From NCBI GenBank assembly GCA_964442285.1, contig CAYTZH010000028.1:1-63262 (forward strand): 63,262 nucleotides of DNA, given 5' to 3'. Source of the stretch: CAYTZH01 sp964442285. GTDB taxonomy: Bacteria > Myxococcota_A > UBA9160 > JAFDET01. Shown piece by piece: positions 34,400 through 43,179 of this stretch. Numbering within the stretch: the stretch's first letter is position 1; every line of letters begins with the position of its first letter. A program made the translations under genes and the position numbers. Below the pieces are notes generated by a model, which made no database searches, had not been told where the DNA came from, and saw nothing but the letters and a program-made list of their open reading frames with translations.

Positions 34400-35911
34400 A
34401 TGAAGGGCGCGTCCTCCATCTCCGCGGGCTCCATCGCCGCGGGTTGGCTGGGGCACCGAGCCGCCTGGGTGGCCCTGCTGGTGCTCGCCTTCCTGACCCT
34501 GGGTGCGCGCAACCTGCCGTGGCGGCTGGACGATGGCGATCAGGCCCGTCAGGCCTACGTCGCCTTCGAGATGGTCCACACGGGCGAGGTCTGGTTCAAC
34601 CACACGCCCCGGGGGCGGATGGCGACCAAGCCCCCGCTGCTCGGCTGGCTCTCCGCGCTCTCCTACCGCGCCCTGGACGACTGGGACCTGGCCCTCCGCC
34701 TGCCCTCGTTCGCGGCGGCCCTGGCGATCGCCGCGGCGCTCTGGCGCCTCGGTCGGCACTGGGCGCCCTGGGGCGGCGCCCTGGCCGTGGCGGCCTTCGC
34801 CTTCAACATGCTGAGCCAGCGCCTCGCCACCCTCGTGCGCACCGACATGCTGCTCGCTGCCACCGTCTTCGGCGCCGGCGCCCTGATCCTCTTGCGCGTG
34901 CGCGACGGCTCGCCCTGGACCGCGGGCCAGCGGGTCCTGCTGGGCGTCTTCGTCGCGGCGGGCCTGTTCGCCAAGGGGCCCGTGTTCCTGGCCTTCCTGG
35001 TGCCGGGCCTGCTGGCCTTCCTCTGGATCGGCCGCAGCCGCGGCTTCCGGGTCGATGCCGGGGGCTGGGCGTCCTGGGTGTTTCCGGTGCTGCTGTTCGG
35101 CGCCTGGGCGCTGATCGGACTCGCCACCCGCGAGGACTTCTACGAGCAGATCGTCGTGACGGAGTTCGCGGCCCGCTTCGCCGTGGGCGCCGACGCGGTC
35201 CACGACCCGAAGCCCGTCTACGCCTATCTGCTGCCCCTGGTGCACCGCTTCGCGCCCTGGTCGGCGCTCCTGATCGCCCTGGCGGTCTCGCGACCGGGCC
35301 GCGCGGCGCTGCGGCGCGAGCCGGCGCTCCTCTGGCTGCTCTGCTGGTCGCTCGGCGGGCTGCTGTGCCTGTCCCTGGTCCCGTCCAAGCGCCTCGATCG
35401 CGTCTTTCCGGTGGTGCCACCGCTGTGCCTGCTCCTGCCGGGGCTGCTGGTGGCGGCGCTCTCGGCGGAGTGGGGCCGCCGCTGGCGCCCGGTCGCCCAG
35501 GCGGCGGTCGCCGCCGGGGTGCTGGTCTCCGCCGGCTACACCGCCTGGTGCGTCGCCCACGACGACCGCGAGCAGCGCGCGGGACTGCGCCACTTCGCCG
35601 AGGGCTGCGTCCGCACCGCGGCCGCGCGCGGCGGGCGGGTCGCCGTGGTGGGGGAGATCCACGAAGGCCTGCTGCTCTACGCCCGGGAGCTCCGCTTCGT
35701 GGAGGACGAGGACCTCCGCGACGGCTTCCAGCGGGGCGCGTGGAGCGCGGCCATCGTGCTCGAGCCTCTGCTCGATCGCGGCGCGCTCGCCGGGGACGGC
35801 TTCGCGCGCGTGGCGAGCTCGCCGCCGGGCTTCGCCCCCTACGCCTGCATCGTCCCGGCGGCGCGGGCCGAGGAGGCCTCCCTCGCGCCGAGCGTGGGCC
35901 TCGATCCCTGA
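34400..35911 (+). CDS. ArnT-like membrane glycosyltransferase
   Basis: 503 aa. GT-C architecture with about 11 transmembrane helices. Acidic loop motif LDDGDQARQAYVAFEMVHTGEVW and the conserved RMATKPPLLGWL, then AKGPVFLAFLVPGLLAF and VPSKRLDRVFPVVPPL, which correspond to ArnT/PMT family blocks. It has no phosphatase domain; instead a phosphoesterase is encoded divergently next door. Expected to transfer a sugar from a polyprenyl-phosphate donor onto lipid A, a lipid or protein in the periplasm. Acceptor unknown. Confidence 0.85.
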   Translation: MKGASSISAGSIAAGWLGHRAAWVALLVLAFLTLGARNLPWRLDDGDQARQAYVAFEMVHTGEVWFNHTPRGRMATKPPLLGWLSALSYRALDDWDLALRLPSFAAALAIAAALWRLGRHWAPWGGALAVAAFAFNMLSQRLATLVRTDMLLAATVFGAGALILLRVRDGSPWTAGQRVLLGVFVAAGLFAKGPVFLAFLVPGLLAFLWIGRSRGFRVDAGGWASWVFPVLLFGAWALIGLATREDFYEQIVVTEFAARFAVGADAVHDPKPVYAYLLPLVHRFAPWSALLIALAVSRPGRAALRREPALLWLLCWSLGGLLCLSLVPSKRLDRVFPVVPPLCLLLPGLLVAALSAEWGRRWRPVAQAAVAAGVLVSAGYTAWCVAHDDREQRAGLRHFAEGCVRTAAARGGRVAVVGEIHEGLLLYARELRFVEDEDLRDGFQRGAWSAAIVLEPLLDRGALAGDGFARVASSPPGFAPYACIVPAARAEEASLAPSVGLDP

Positions 35912-35963
35912 GCGCTCGGGCGGGGCCCCGGGCGACGATCACCGTTATCCTGCGCCGCGAACC

Positions 35964-37622
35964 ATGCCGAACGATCCGCCGCGGCCCGCGCGACCCTGGC
36001 GCATCGCGCTGGCGACCGGTCTCGTCGTGGCCGCCCTGACGGCCGTCTTCCTCGACCGGGGGCCGCTGGCCGGCACCGAGCCCCACCGCGCCATGACCGC
36101 CCATCAGATGGTGGAGAGCGGCGAGTGGCTCGTCCCGCGGCTCTACGGTCGGGTCTACCTCCGCAAGCCGCCCGGCCACTACTGGGTGCTCGCGCTGGCC
36201 GAGTCGGTCGGCGGCGCCCGGGAGTGGGTCTGGCGCCTGCCCTCGGCCCTGGCCCACGCGGGCCTCGGCGCGCTCCTCGCCGGCTTCGCGGCCCGGTGGT
36301 TCTCGGGGCGCGCGGGGCTGGCCGCCGCCCTGGCCTTCGGCGCGACGGTGGCCCTGTGGAGCCAGGCCCGCTCCGCCGACATCGACGCGCTCAACACCTT
36401 TTGCACGGCCGGCGCGGCGCTGGTGATGCTCGACCTGGCCTTCTGGCCCGGTGCCCGCGCCGTCCGGATCGCTGCCGGCGGCCTGCTGGCGGGCCTCGCG
36501 TTCCTCGCCAAGGGCCCCGCCGGGCTTCCCGTGCTGGGGGCCGTGTTCGCGGCCCTCGTGCTGCTCCGCTGGCGCGCGCCGAGCCCGGCGGCGCGCCCGA
36601 GGCTCGTCGCCCCGCTGTTGTGTCTCGCCCTCGGCGCTGCGGCCTTCGGCGCCTGGGCCGGGAGCCTGGCCTCGGCGGTCTCGAACCTGGCCGGACAGCT
36701 CTCGGGCGTGGACGAGGTGGCGGGCCGGGTGACCGCCACCGACCTCTTCACCCTGCGCCGGGCCGCCGTCGCGCCCTTCGAGGTGCTGCTCTACGACCTG
36801 CCCCTGGTGATCGGCCTGCCCCTGGCCGGGTGGGTCGTCCGGAGCCCGGTGTTCGGGGATCGCGAGCGGGCGCTCGTGCGCGCCCTGGCCGTGGCCTTCG
36901 GCCTGGCTCTCCTGTTCGGCCTCGCCGCGCTGATGAGTCGGCCCCGCTACCACTATCCGGCGCTGCCGCTGCTGGTGCCCCTGGTGGGCGTGGTGGCGGC
37001 CGCCTGGGAGCGGGGCGCCCTCTCCGACGCCTTCCGGCGTCGGCTCGCCGTCGCGCTCGCCGCCCTGGGGCCGGTGCTGGCCGGCGTCTTCGCGGTGTAC
37101 GCCGCCGGAGCCTGGTGGGTGGAGGCGCTGCGCGGCTGGCTGCTGGCGGCGGCCCTGCTCGTCGTGCCGGTGGCCGCGCTGACCGCGTGGGCCTGGCTGC
37201 GCGGCAGGCCCGCCCTCGGCGCCGCGGGCCTCGCTGCGGCGCTCGCCCTGGCCTCGCTCGGCCATGCGGTGGCCCGGGTGTCCGCGCGGCTCGAGCGTTC
37301 GTCGTTGCCCGCCGCCCATGTCCTGCGGGAGGCGGTCGGCGACGAGACGGTGCTGGCCGACTGGCTCCTGTGGCACGAGGCCGACCTCTTCTTCTACGCC
37401 GACGTCGAGGCGGAGCTGCTGACGGGGTACCCCCCGGACGGGCCCGGCGAGCGCTGGCTGGCGCTGAACGAGGCCGAGTACCGCAAGCTGCGCAAGCGGG
37501 CTCGGGACCGGATCGCCGAGGTGGTGCCCCTCGAGGCGGGCGAGCTGCGGGCGCACCTGGTGCGCCTGGCCGCGTCGAACCCGACCCCCGGGGACGTTGT
37601 TGAGGAGGCCGGGAAGCCGTAG
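35964..37622 (+). CDS. ArnT/PMT-like membrane glycosyltransferase
   Basis: 552 aa, ATG start 52 bases after the previous glycosyltransferase. The first periplasmic loop has GTEPHRAMTAHQMVESGEWLVPRLYGRVYLRKPPGHYWVL: an acidic residue, R and the K-P-P signature as in the other two. AKGPAGLPVLGAVFAAL and SRPRYHYPALPLLVPL mark later conserved segments, with about 11-12 helices. The C-terminal 90 residues form a soluble domain ending EAGELRAHLVRLA. Third member of the family in 8 kb; sequence divergence argues against a recent duplication. Confidence 0.86.
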   Translation: MPNDPPRPARPWRIALATGLVVAALTAVFLDRGPLAGTEPHRAMTAHQMVESGEWLVPRLYGRVYLRKPPGHYWVLALAESVGGAREWVWRLPSALAHAGLGALLAGFAARWFSGRAGLAAALAFGATVALWSQARSADIDALNTFCTAGAALVMLDLAFWPGARAVRIAAGGLLAGLAFLAKGPAGLPVLGAVFAALVLLRWRAPSPAARPRLVAPLLCLALGAAAFGAWAGSLASAVSNLAGQLSGVDEVAGRVTATDLFTLRRAAVAPFEVLLYDLPLVIGLPLAGWVVRSPVFGDRERALVRALAVAFGLALLFGLAALMSRPRYHYPALPLLVPLVGVVAAAWERGALSDAFRRRLAVALAALGPVLAGVFAVYAAGAWWVEALRGWLLAAALLVVPVAALTAWAWLRGRPALGAAGLAAALALASLGHAVARVSARLERSSLPAAHVLREAVGDETVLADWLLWHEADLFFYADVEAELLTGYPPDGPGERWLALNEAEYRKLRKRARDRIAEVVPLEAGELRAHLVRLAASNPTPGDVVEEAGKP

Positions 37623-37633
37623 CCTCCGCGGCC

Positions 37634-38335
37634 ATGGGGGGAACCTTCACCCGCGGCGCCCTGCGGCGCGTGGCACCGATCCTGCTCCTCGCCGTCCTGG
37701 CGGGCGGCGGCTACTGGCTCTGGGACGGCTGGCTCAAGGACCGCACGCTGCCCAAGCGGCTCGCCGTGGTCGAGCCGGGATTCCTGTACCGCAGCGGGCA
37801 GATCCATCCGCGTCTCATCCGCGACACCCTGGAGCGACACGAGATCGACCGGGTGCTGGCCATGTTCCACCACGATCCGCGCCGGCCGGAGCACGTGGCG
37901 GAGAAGGACGCCATGCGGGCCCTCGGCGTCGAGGGTCTGAACCTGCACCTCCACGGCGACGGCACGGGCAAGCCGGAGCACTACGTGGAGGCCCTGACCG
38001 CGCTGGCCCGGGCCGAGTCCGAGGGCGAACGGGTGCTGGTGCACTGCGAGGCCGGCGTGCGGCGCGCGGCCTCCGTGGTCTCCCTCTACCTGCTGCTGGT
38101 CAAGCAGCGCCCCGTAGAGGATGTCTACGCGGAGCTGAACCGCTTCCAGGCGCGACGCTCGATCACCGAGTCGCCCCTGCTCCCGTACCTGAACCGCAAT
38201 CTGCAGACGATCGCCCGCGGCCTGGTCGAGCGCGGGGTGATCGCGCGCGTTCCCGACCCGCTGCCGGTCGTCGGGCCTCCCGGCTGGACGCCGCCGGACG
38301 CCCCGCAGCAGGCCGACGCGCGTCCCGCGTCCTAG
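37634..38335 (+). CDS. membrane-tethered Cys-based (dual-specificity type) phosphatase
   Basis: 233 aa, starting 11 bases after the glycosyltransferase stop, so likely co-transcribed. One N-terminal transmembrane helix (about residues 14-32) and YRSGQIHPRLIRDTLERH typical of bacterial dual-specificity phosphatases. The P-loop is HCEAGVRR (Cys 138, Arg 144; HCx5R). The general acid may come from HLHGDGTG. Topology would put the enzyme outside the cytoplasmic face, so its substrate may be a lipid or sugar phosphate rather than phosphotyrosine. Stop codon shared with the convergent DUF748 gene. Confidence 0.85.
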   Translation: MGGTFTRGALRRVAPILLLAVLAGGGYWLWDGWLKDRTLPKRLAVVEPGFLYRSGQIHPRLIRDTLERHEIDRVLAMFHHDPRRPEHVAEKDAMRALGVEGLNLHLHGDGTGKPEHYVEALTALARAESEGERVLVHCEAGVRRAASVVSLYLLLVKQRPVEDVYAELNRFQARRSITESPLLPYLNRNLQTIARGLVERGVIARVPDPLPVVGPPGWTPPDAPQQADARPAS

Positions 38336-40557
38336 CGGCCGCCGCCGAGAAGGAAGAAGCCCGCCTCCAGGCCCCGTGCCCCGGGGTCGATCTCCGCACG
38401 GACGCGTTCTGCTCCCACGCCGGCGGTCCGGAGTCGCTCCCGGGTGCGCTCCACGGCCTGCGGCTCCCCGCGCAGCAGGACGCCCAGCTCGGGCTTGGCG
38501 GCCAGCAGCTCCGCGATCCGCCCCGCGTGGGTCGCCTCGAGGGCGGATTCCATGGAGCTCGCCGACCGGTCCGCCGACCGGTCGCCCGACCGGTCCGCCG
38601 ACCGGTCGCCCGACCGGTCGCGACCGGGACGCACGTCCGGCAGCAGCGACCCCACGAGCTGCAGCGGCGACGTGACCGCGCCGCGCAGCGCCTGCACGAC
38701 GGCCTGGCGCAGGAGGTTCACGGTTCCGGGCCCGCGGGAGCCGTCGCGGTCGAAGCGGAGGGGGACGTCCAGACGGACGTCCCCCTCCCGGTCGCGGATC
38801 AGGGTCAGGGCGACCGCCATGGGCATGCCGAGGCTGCGGTCGAGGGGGCTCTCGCCGACCCGCTCCACCCGCAGGTCGTGCAGGACCAGATCGCTGTCGA
38901 GGTCGACCCGCGCGTCCTCGACGAGGACCTCCGCATGCAGGCTCGCCGCCCCGTGCAGGGGTCGGTAGCCGGTGGTGTGCACCACGTAGCCCTCCAGGGG
39001 GACGAGGGGCAGCCGCTCCACCTCGAGGGTGAGAGCGCCGCGTCCCTCGTCGAAGCGGCCGTCGGCCGCGAAGGCGGCGCCATCGAGGCGACCCGTGGCG
39101 TGCAGGCGCGCCGCGCGGGGCGCGGGCCAGGCGAGGTCGCCGGCCTCGATCGCCAGCTCCGTCACCTGGCCCGTGTAGGCGGGTGAGGCCCCGGGGTCGT
39201 GGAGGGCGAGGCGGCCCCCGCGCACCGCCAGCGCGGCGAGCGTCACCTCGAGTCCCGGGGCGACGCGCTCGGCGGCCGCGTCGGCGGTGCCCCAGGCAGC
39301 CGCCGTGCCCCCGATCGCGCTCGTCGGATCGACCAGCAGCACCCGGCCGAGCGCGAGGCGAGCCGGCGCCGACGCCGAGAGGGGGACGAAGCCGTCGAGC
39401 ACCTCGGCCTCCAGATGGCGCCAGCTCAGGACCGGCTCGCCCGTGCGCGGATCCGCCAGCACGAGGTCGTCGGCGGCCAGCCGGCCGTCCACGCGCACGC
39501 CCGCGCGGAGACCCCTCGACGCCACGTCGCCCAGGGAGGCCCGCACCGCGAGGCGGCCGCTCGCCCGGCAGGCCGCCATCCAGCTCGCCAGGTCGGAGCG
39601 GGCGACCATCGAGAGCACCGGCAGGGGGAGGTCGTGCCAGACCACCCGCCCGCGAAACGACGGCGGCGCGAGGCCCCCCTCGCCCTCGAGCTCGAGCCTT
39701 CCCGGCCCCACCGCCAGCGCGACCCGCAGCGGAAAGGGCGCGTCCATGCCGACCTCCCGGGCGTCGACGCTCACGCTCACGTCGAAGGCGCCGGCGGGTG
39801 TCACCAGGGTGATGCCCCCGCGCTCCACGGAGATCTGCCTCAGGAGCGGGCCCGCCGTGGGAGCCTCTGCGGAGGGCGCCGGTTCCGCGGGCGGCGCCGC
39901 GAGCTCGGGGCCGAGGGCGAGGTCTCGGGGGAGGTGGAGGTGCGGCCCCTGCAGGGAGACCGCCCCGAGCTCGAAGCCGTCCGCACCGACACCGATCTGG
40001 GTGAGGAGGAGGGCGTCCACGGCCAGCTCCAGGGGCGGGGTGCCCGCACCGGCGACAGTGACCGCGGCGTCGCGAAGGCGCAGGGCGTCGACGGCGACCG
40101 GCGGCGCCGCCGCGCCCGCCGCCGTCGGGTTCGGCCGGGCGCCCCGCAGCTGCAGTCGACCGGACCGGGTCCGCACGAGCTGCAGGCGGAGCCCCTCGAC
40201 CTCGAGCTCCGGGAAACGGACGCGACGCGCCCACAGGGCGTCGAGGTCGATCCGCCCCGTCAATCGCTGCCAGCGGGCGACGGGCTTCTCGGGGTCCTCG
40301 CCCGCCCGGGCCTCGCCGAGGGCGAAGCCACCCGTGCGCAGGTCGAGACGCACCTCGGTGATGTCCACCGGGACGTCGAGGGCCCCGGCCAGCCCGCGCT
40401 CCGCCGCGCGCTCCACGAAGCCGGGCAGCCCGGCGCGCACCCCCAGCGCGAGGGCGAGGGCCAGGCAGACCGCGATGCCCCCCGCCCAGAGGAGGCGCCG
40501 CCCGCGGCGCCCTTGGCCCGCTCCGTCTTCGCCGTCGTCGTTCGCCGCCCCGGTCAC
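38332..40557 (-). CDS. DUF748/AsmA-like envelope protein
   Basis: 741 aa from the GTG at 40557 with AGAGGAG upstream. An N-terminal transmembrane helix (about 25-45) leads to ERAAERGLAGALDVPVDITEVRLDLRTGGFALGEA, the usual start of AsmA/DUF748 proteins, then a long beta-strand-rich repeat-like region (LELAVDALLL, GGRLALHDPGA, FDEGRGALTLEVERLPL) and LDRSLGMPMAVALTLIRDREGDVRLDVPL, a DUF748 hallmark. Such proteins are thought to form bridge-like grooves for phospholipid transport or envelope stability. A (DRS[A/G])n tract lies near the C-terminus. Confidence 0.82.
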   Translation of the reverse strand: MTGAANDDGEDGAGQGRRGRRLLWAGGIAVCLALALALGVRAGLPGFVERAAERGLAGALDVPVDITEVRLDLRTGGFALGEARAGEDPEKPVARWQRLTGRIDLDALWARRVRFPELEVEGLRLQLVRTRSGRLQLRGARPNPTAAGAAAPPVAVDALRLRDAAVTVAGAGTPPLELAVDALLLTQIGVGADGFELGAVSLQGPHLHLPRDLALGPELAAPPAEPAPSAEAPTAGPLLRQISVERGGITLVTPAGAFDVSVSVDAREVGMDAPFPLRVALAVGPGRLELEGEGGLAPPSFRGRVVWHDLPLPVLSMVARSDLASWMAACRASGRLAVRASLGDVASRGLRAGVRVDGRLAADDLVLADPRTGEPVLSWRHLEAEVLDGFVPLSASAPARLALGRVLLVDPTSAIGGTAAAWGTADAAAERVAPGLEVTLAALAVRGGRLALHDPGASPAYTGQVTELAIEAGDLAWPAPRAARLHATGRLDGAAFAADGRFDEGRGALTLEVERLPLVPLEGYVVHTTGYRPLHGAASLHAEVLVEDARVDLDSDLVLHDLRVERVGESPLDRSLGMPMAVALTLIRDREGDVRLDVPLRFDRDGSRGPGTVNLLRQAVVQALRGAVTSPLQLVGSLLPDVRPGRDRSGDRSADRSGDRSADRSASSMESALEATHAGRIAELLAAKPELGVLLRGEPQAVERTRERLRTAGVGAERVRAEIDPGARGLEAGFFLLGGGR
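38563..38620. repeat. in-frame GACCGGTCSGCC-type minisatellite
   Basis: About five near-identical 12-base units (GACCGGTCCGCC/GACCGGTCGCCC alternating, so a 24-base super-period). They encode the repeated tetrapeptide D-R-S-(A/G) in the DUF748 protein. Spacer-less, so not a CRISPR array. Confidence 0.9.
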
Positions 40558-40656
40558 GTCGCTCCTCTCGCGCGTCGCTGCCCGCGGAGTGTGCCCCAGG
40601 AGCGCGGCCGCCGGGGCATCGGCCGGCACGCGGCATCCGGGCTAGGTTCCCGGGCC

Positions 40657-41718
40657 GTGGCTCTCCGCTTCTCCATCGATCGCCGCGCGCCCGGCCGCGC
40701 CCTGCTGGTGGAGGAGGACGGGACGCTCTACGCCTCGCGGAGCGGCCGCATCCAGCGGACCCGCGACGCCGGCGCGCACTGGGAGGAGGTGGCGCGGCTC
40801 CCGCGCTCGTGGCTCCGGCGCTGTGTCGAGCCGTCGCGACTCGCCTCTCGCCTGCTCCGCCACGAGGTACGCGCGCTCGCGCGGCTACCCGAGACGCGGG
40901 GCTGGGTGGCGGCCAATCGGCAGGGGGTGTTCCACGGCCGTGGCGGCGAGCTCCGGGCCAGCGCGGTGTCGAGCGGTGACCTGCCCCTGATGCCGCCCAT
41001 GACCCTGAGCCTGGGGCCCGAGGCCCGGGTGCTCTTCGGCGAGTACGGCATCCCCGACGATCCCCGCGCCGTCCGCCTCTTCGTCTCCGAGGACGCCGGC
41101 GCCACCTTCGAGGAGTTCCATCGCTTCGCCGCCGGCGACGTCTACCACGTGCACAACCTGGTCTTCGATCCCCTGCACGACCACTACTGGGTGTTCGTGG
41201 GCGACTGGGGCGAGCAGGCCGGGATCGGCCGGCTCTCCCGGGACCTGCAGCGCTTCGAGTGGCTCGGGCGCGGCTCCCAGCAGCTCCGGGCCGTGGCCCC
41301 CCTCGATCTGGGCGACCGGCTCGTCTACGGGACCGACACCGAGCTCGAGCCCAACGCGATCGTCGCCCTGGACAAGGCCACCGGAAAGGTGGAGCGCCTC
41401 GCGGAGACCGACGGGAGCTGCATCCACGCCTGCCGCTTCGGCGACGTGTTCGCGCTGACGACCACGGTCGAGCCGTCCCGGGTGAACCGGGCCCGCGACG
41501 CCGTCCTGTGGGTGTCGCGGGACGCGGAGCGGTGGGAGCGCGTGTTCGAGGCGTCGAAGGACGTCTGGCCCGGCTTCTACTTCCAGTTCGGGTCGCTGGT
41601 GCTTCCCCGCGGCGCGAGTGCGCAGCCCTGGATCGCCTTCAGCGGGCAGGCCGTCCGCGGCCTCGACGGCCAGCTCGCCTTCGGCGTGGTGTCCGAGTCC
41701 GCCGCGGGGGATCGCTAG
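40657..41718 (+). CDS. BNR/sialidase-like beta-propeller protein
   Basis: 353 aa, GTG start; the upstream region has no convincing ribosome-binding site, so the start is tentative. Repeated Asp-box-like turns: GRIQRTRDAGAHWEEV, LFVSEDAGATFEEF, LWVSRDAERWERV (S-x-D-x-G-x-x-W type), implying a six- or seven-bladed propeller. No signal peptide is seen. No sialidase Arg triad can be assigned, so catalysis is doubtful and a binding or sensor role is possible. The stop overlaps that of the convergent ligase gene. Confidence 0.7.
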   Translation: MALRFSIDRRAPGRALLVEEDGTLYASRSGRIQRTRDAGAHWEEVARLPRSWLRRCVEPSRLASRLLRHEVRALARLPETRGWVAANRQGVFHGRGGELRASAVSSGDLPLMPPMTLSLGPEARVLFGEYGIPDDPRAVRLFVSEDAGATFEEFHRFAAGDVYHVHNLVFDPLHDHYWVFVGDWGEQAGIGRLSRDLQRFEWLGRGSQQLRAVAPLDLGDRLVYGTDTELEPNAIVALDKATGKVERLAETDGSCIHACRFGDVFALTTTVEPSRVNRARDAVLWVSRDAERWERVFEASKDVWPGFYFQFGSLVLPRGASAQPWIAFSGQAVRGLDGQLAFGVVSESAAGDR

Positions 41719-43139
41719 GGGGCGTCGGGCGTCTGCGCGGGGAGCTGGGAGAGCACGAGGCTCTTCTTCTGGCGCGGCGTACGCGGGATCTGCTGCACCA
41801 GCTCGGCGCTCACGCCCACTTCGTGCTCCAGCTCCTCCGCCAGGAGCCGGCAGAAGCGCTCGGCATCCGCCGGCGCGAAGTTCTTTCCCGGCACCACCTT
41901 CACGACGATTTCGTCGAGCTTGGTCTGTACGATCTGGAGGTCGGCGAAGCCGTCGCAGCCGGCCAGGAGCATGTTGTCCATGAGGAACTCGATCATGATG
42001 GGCGCGTGGGCCTTGCCCGACGGCGTGCGGATGAAATCGCCCTGGCGTCCCTGGATCCGCTCCACCAGGGGGTGGCTGCGGCCGCAGGCGCAGGCGCCGG
42101 CCGACAGCTCCGCCTGGTCCTCGGTGTGATAGCGCACCAGGGGCAGCGCCCGGTTCTCGTAGTTGGTGGCGATGACCTCGCCCACCTCGCCCGGGCCCGC
42201 CGGCGAGCCGTCGTCGCGGACGAACTCCACGTGACCGTACTCGAGCTGCACGTGGTAGACGTTCGAGTACTCGCAGTAGCCGAACAGGGCGCAGGCCTCC
42301 ACGTGGCCGTAGTGGATCCGGACCGTCGCCTGCAGGATCTGCTCGAGCTCCCGGCGCTGGAAGTCGTAGAGCGTCTCGGAGCCGAGGATCACCAGGTCGA
42401 AGACCTTCTCGCTCCAGCCCGCCTCCCGGGCGTAGGTCGCGAACAGATGGGCGAGGGAGGGGTAGGCGATCAGCACCTTCGGCCGCCAGCGCTCGAGGGC
42501 CTCCAGGTAGCGGTGGATGTTCTCCCGGGTCAGGCGGTGGGCGGAGAGGACGATGGCATTGGAGGGCTTGTCCTCGTACCAGATCCCATCGTTCAGGTCC
42601 TCCGGGCACTCGCGGTGCTGGAGGATGGCCGCCAGCATCTTCGGCCGGTAGCCGACCCGCTCCCAGAGGTGCCAGATGAACGCGCGTCCCCGGTTGCGGT
42701 AGCTCTCCTCGAAGGGCAGCACCACGCCGGACCCGGTGGTCCCGCCGGTGCAGAACTGCATCAGCTTGCTGCGATCGAAGCGGGGCGGGACGATGCGATC
42801 GAGGTTCTCCCTCAGCTCGTCCTTGGTGAGGGTGGGGAAGCGGCGGATGTCGTCGAGGGTGCGGAGGGACTCCGGCCGCACGCCGTGGCGGTCGAAGCGC
42901 TCCTTGTAGTAGGGGCTCTCGGCGTAGGCGTACTGGATCGTCTTCTGGAGCTGCGCGAGCGCGTGGCGGTCGTGCTGCTCGCGGGTCCACCACTGGCTGC
43001 GGTCCAGGAAACGCCGGGTCTCGCGGTACTCTCGTCCGTGTCGGATCGAGTACGGGACCGCGCGGGCCAGCGCACCGATGGGGCCGGTCATCAGGTGTGG
43101 ATGACGGGTGAAGAAGTCTCTTCCGAACCGGTACAGCAT
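41715..43139 (-). CDS. PaaK/CapK-type AMP-forming ligase
   Basis: 474 aa, ATG start at 43139. Adenylate-forming motifs: MQFCTGGTTGSGVVLPF (P-loop-like TGGTTG), LGSETLYDFQRRELEQILQ, YGHVEACALFGYCEY and TNYENRALPLVRYHTED (Y-x-x-x-x-P-x-x-R-Y-x-T/x-D). An Ala/Cys/Gly-containing zinc-like knuckle AGACACGRSHP follows. This is the layout of phenylacetate-CoA ligase and CapK proteins of capsule loci. Acid substrate unknown. It follows the PLP decarboxylase by 40 bases on the same strand. Confidence 0.86.
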   Translation of the reverse strand: MLYRFGRDFFTRHPHLMTGPIGALARAVPYSIRHGREYRETRRFLDRSQWWTREQHDRHALAQLQKTIQYAYAESPYYKERFDRHGVRPESLRTLDDIRRFPTLTKDELRENLDRIVPPRFDRSKLMQFCTGGTTGSGVVLPFEESYRNRGRAFIWHLWERVGYRPKMLAAILQHRECPEDLNDGIWYEDKPSNAIVLSAHRLTRENIHRYLEALERWRPKVLIAYPSLAHLFATYAREAGWSEKVFDLVILGSETLYDFQRRELEQILQATVRIHYGHVEACALFGYCEYSNVYHVQLEYGHVEFVRDDGSPAGPGEVGEVIATNYENRALPLVRYHTEDQAELSAGACACGRSHPLVERIQGRQGDFIRTPSGKAHAPIMIEFLMDNMLLAGCDGFADLQIVQTKLDEIVVKVVPGKNFAPADAERFCRLLAEELEHEVGVSAELVQQIPRTPRQKKSLVLSQLPAQTPDAP

Positions 43140-43179
43140 GGGTTCGCGCGCCCGCGTGGCCGGGCCTTGGCCTCCAACC

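Noticed and set aside
33242..35662. Phosphoesterase with a very long N-terminal extension
   Set aside because: The extension is antisense to the ArnT-like gene and low complexity. The lipoprotein signal defines the start near 34318.
38563..38620. Possible CRISPR array
   Set aside because: Units are 12 bases in direct tandem without unique spacers, lie in frame within a coding sequence, and no cas gene is present.
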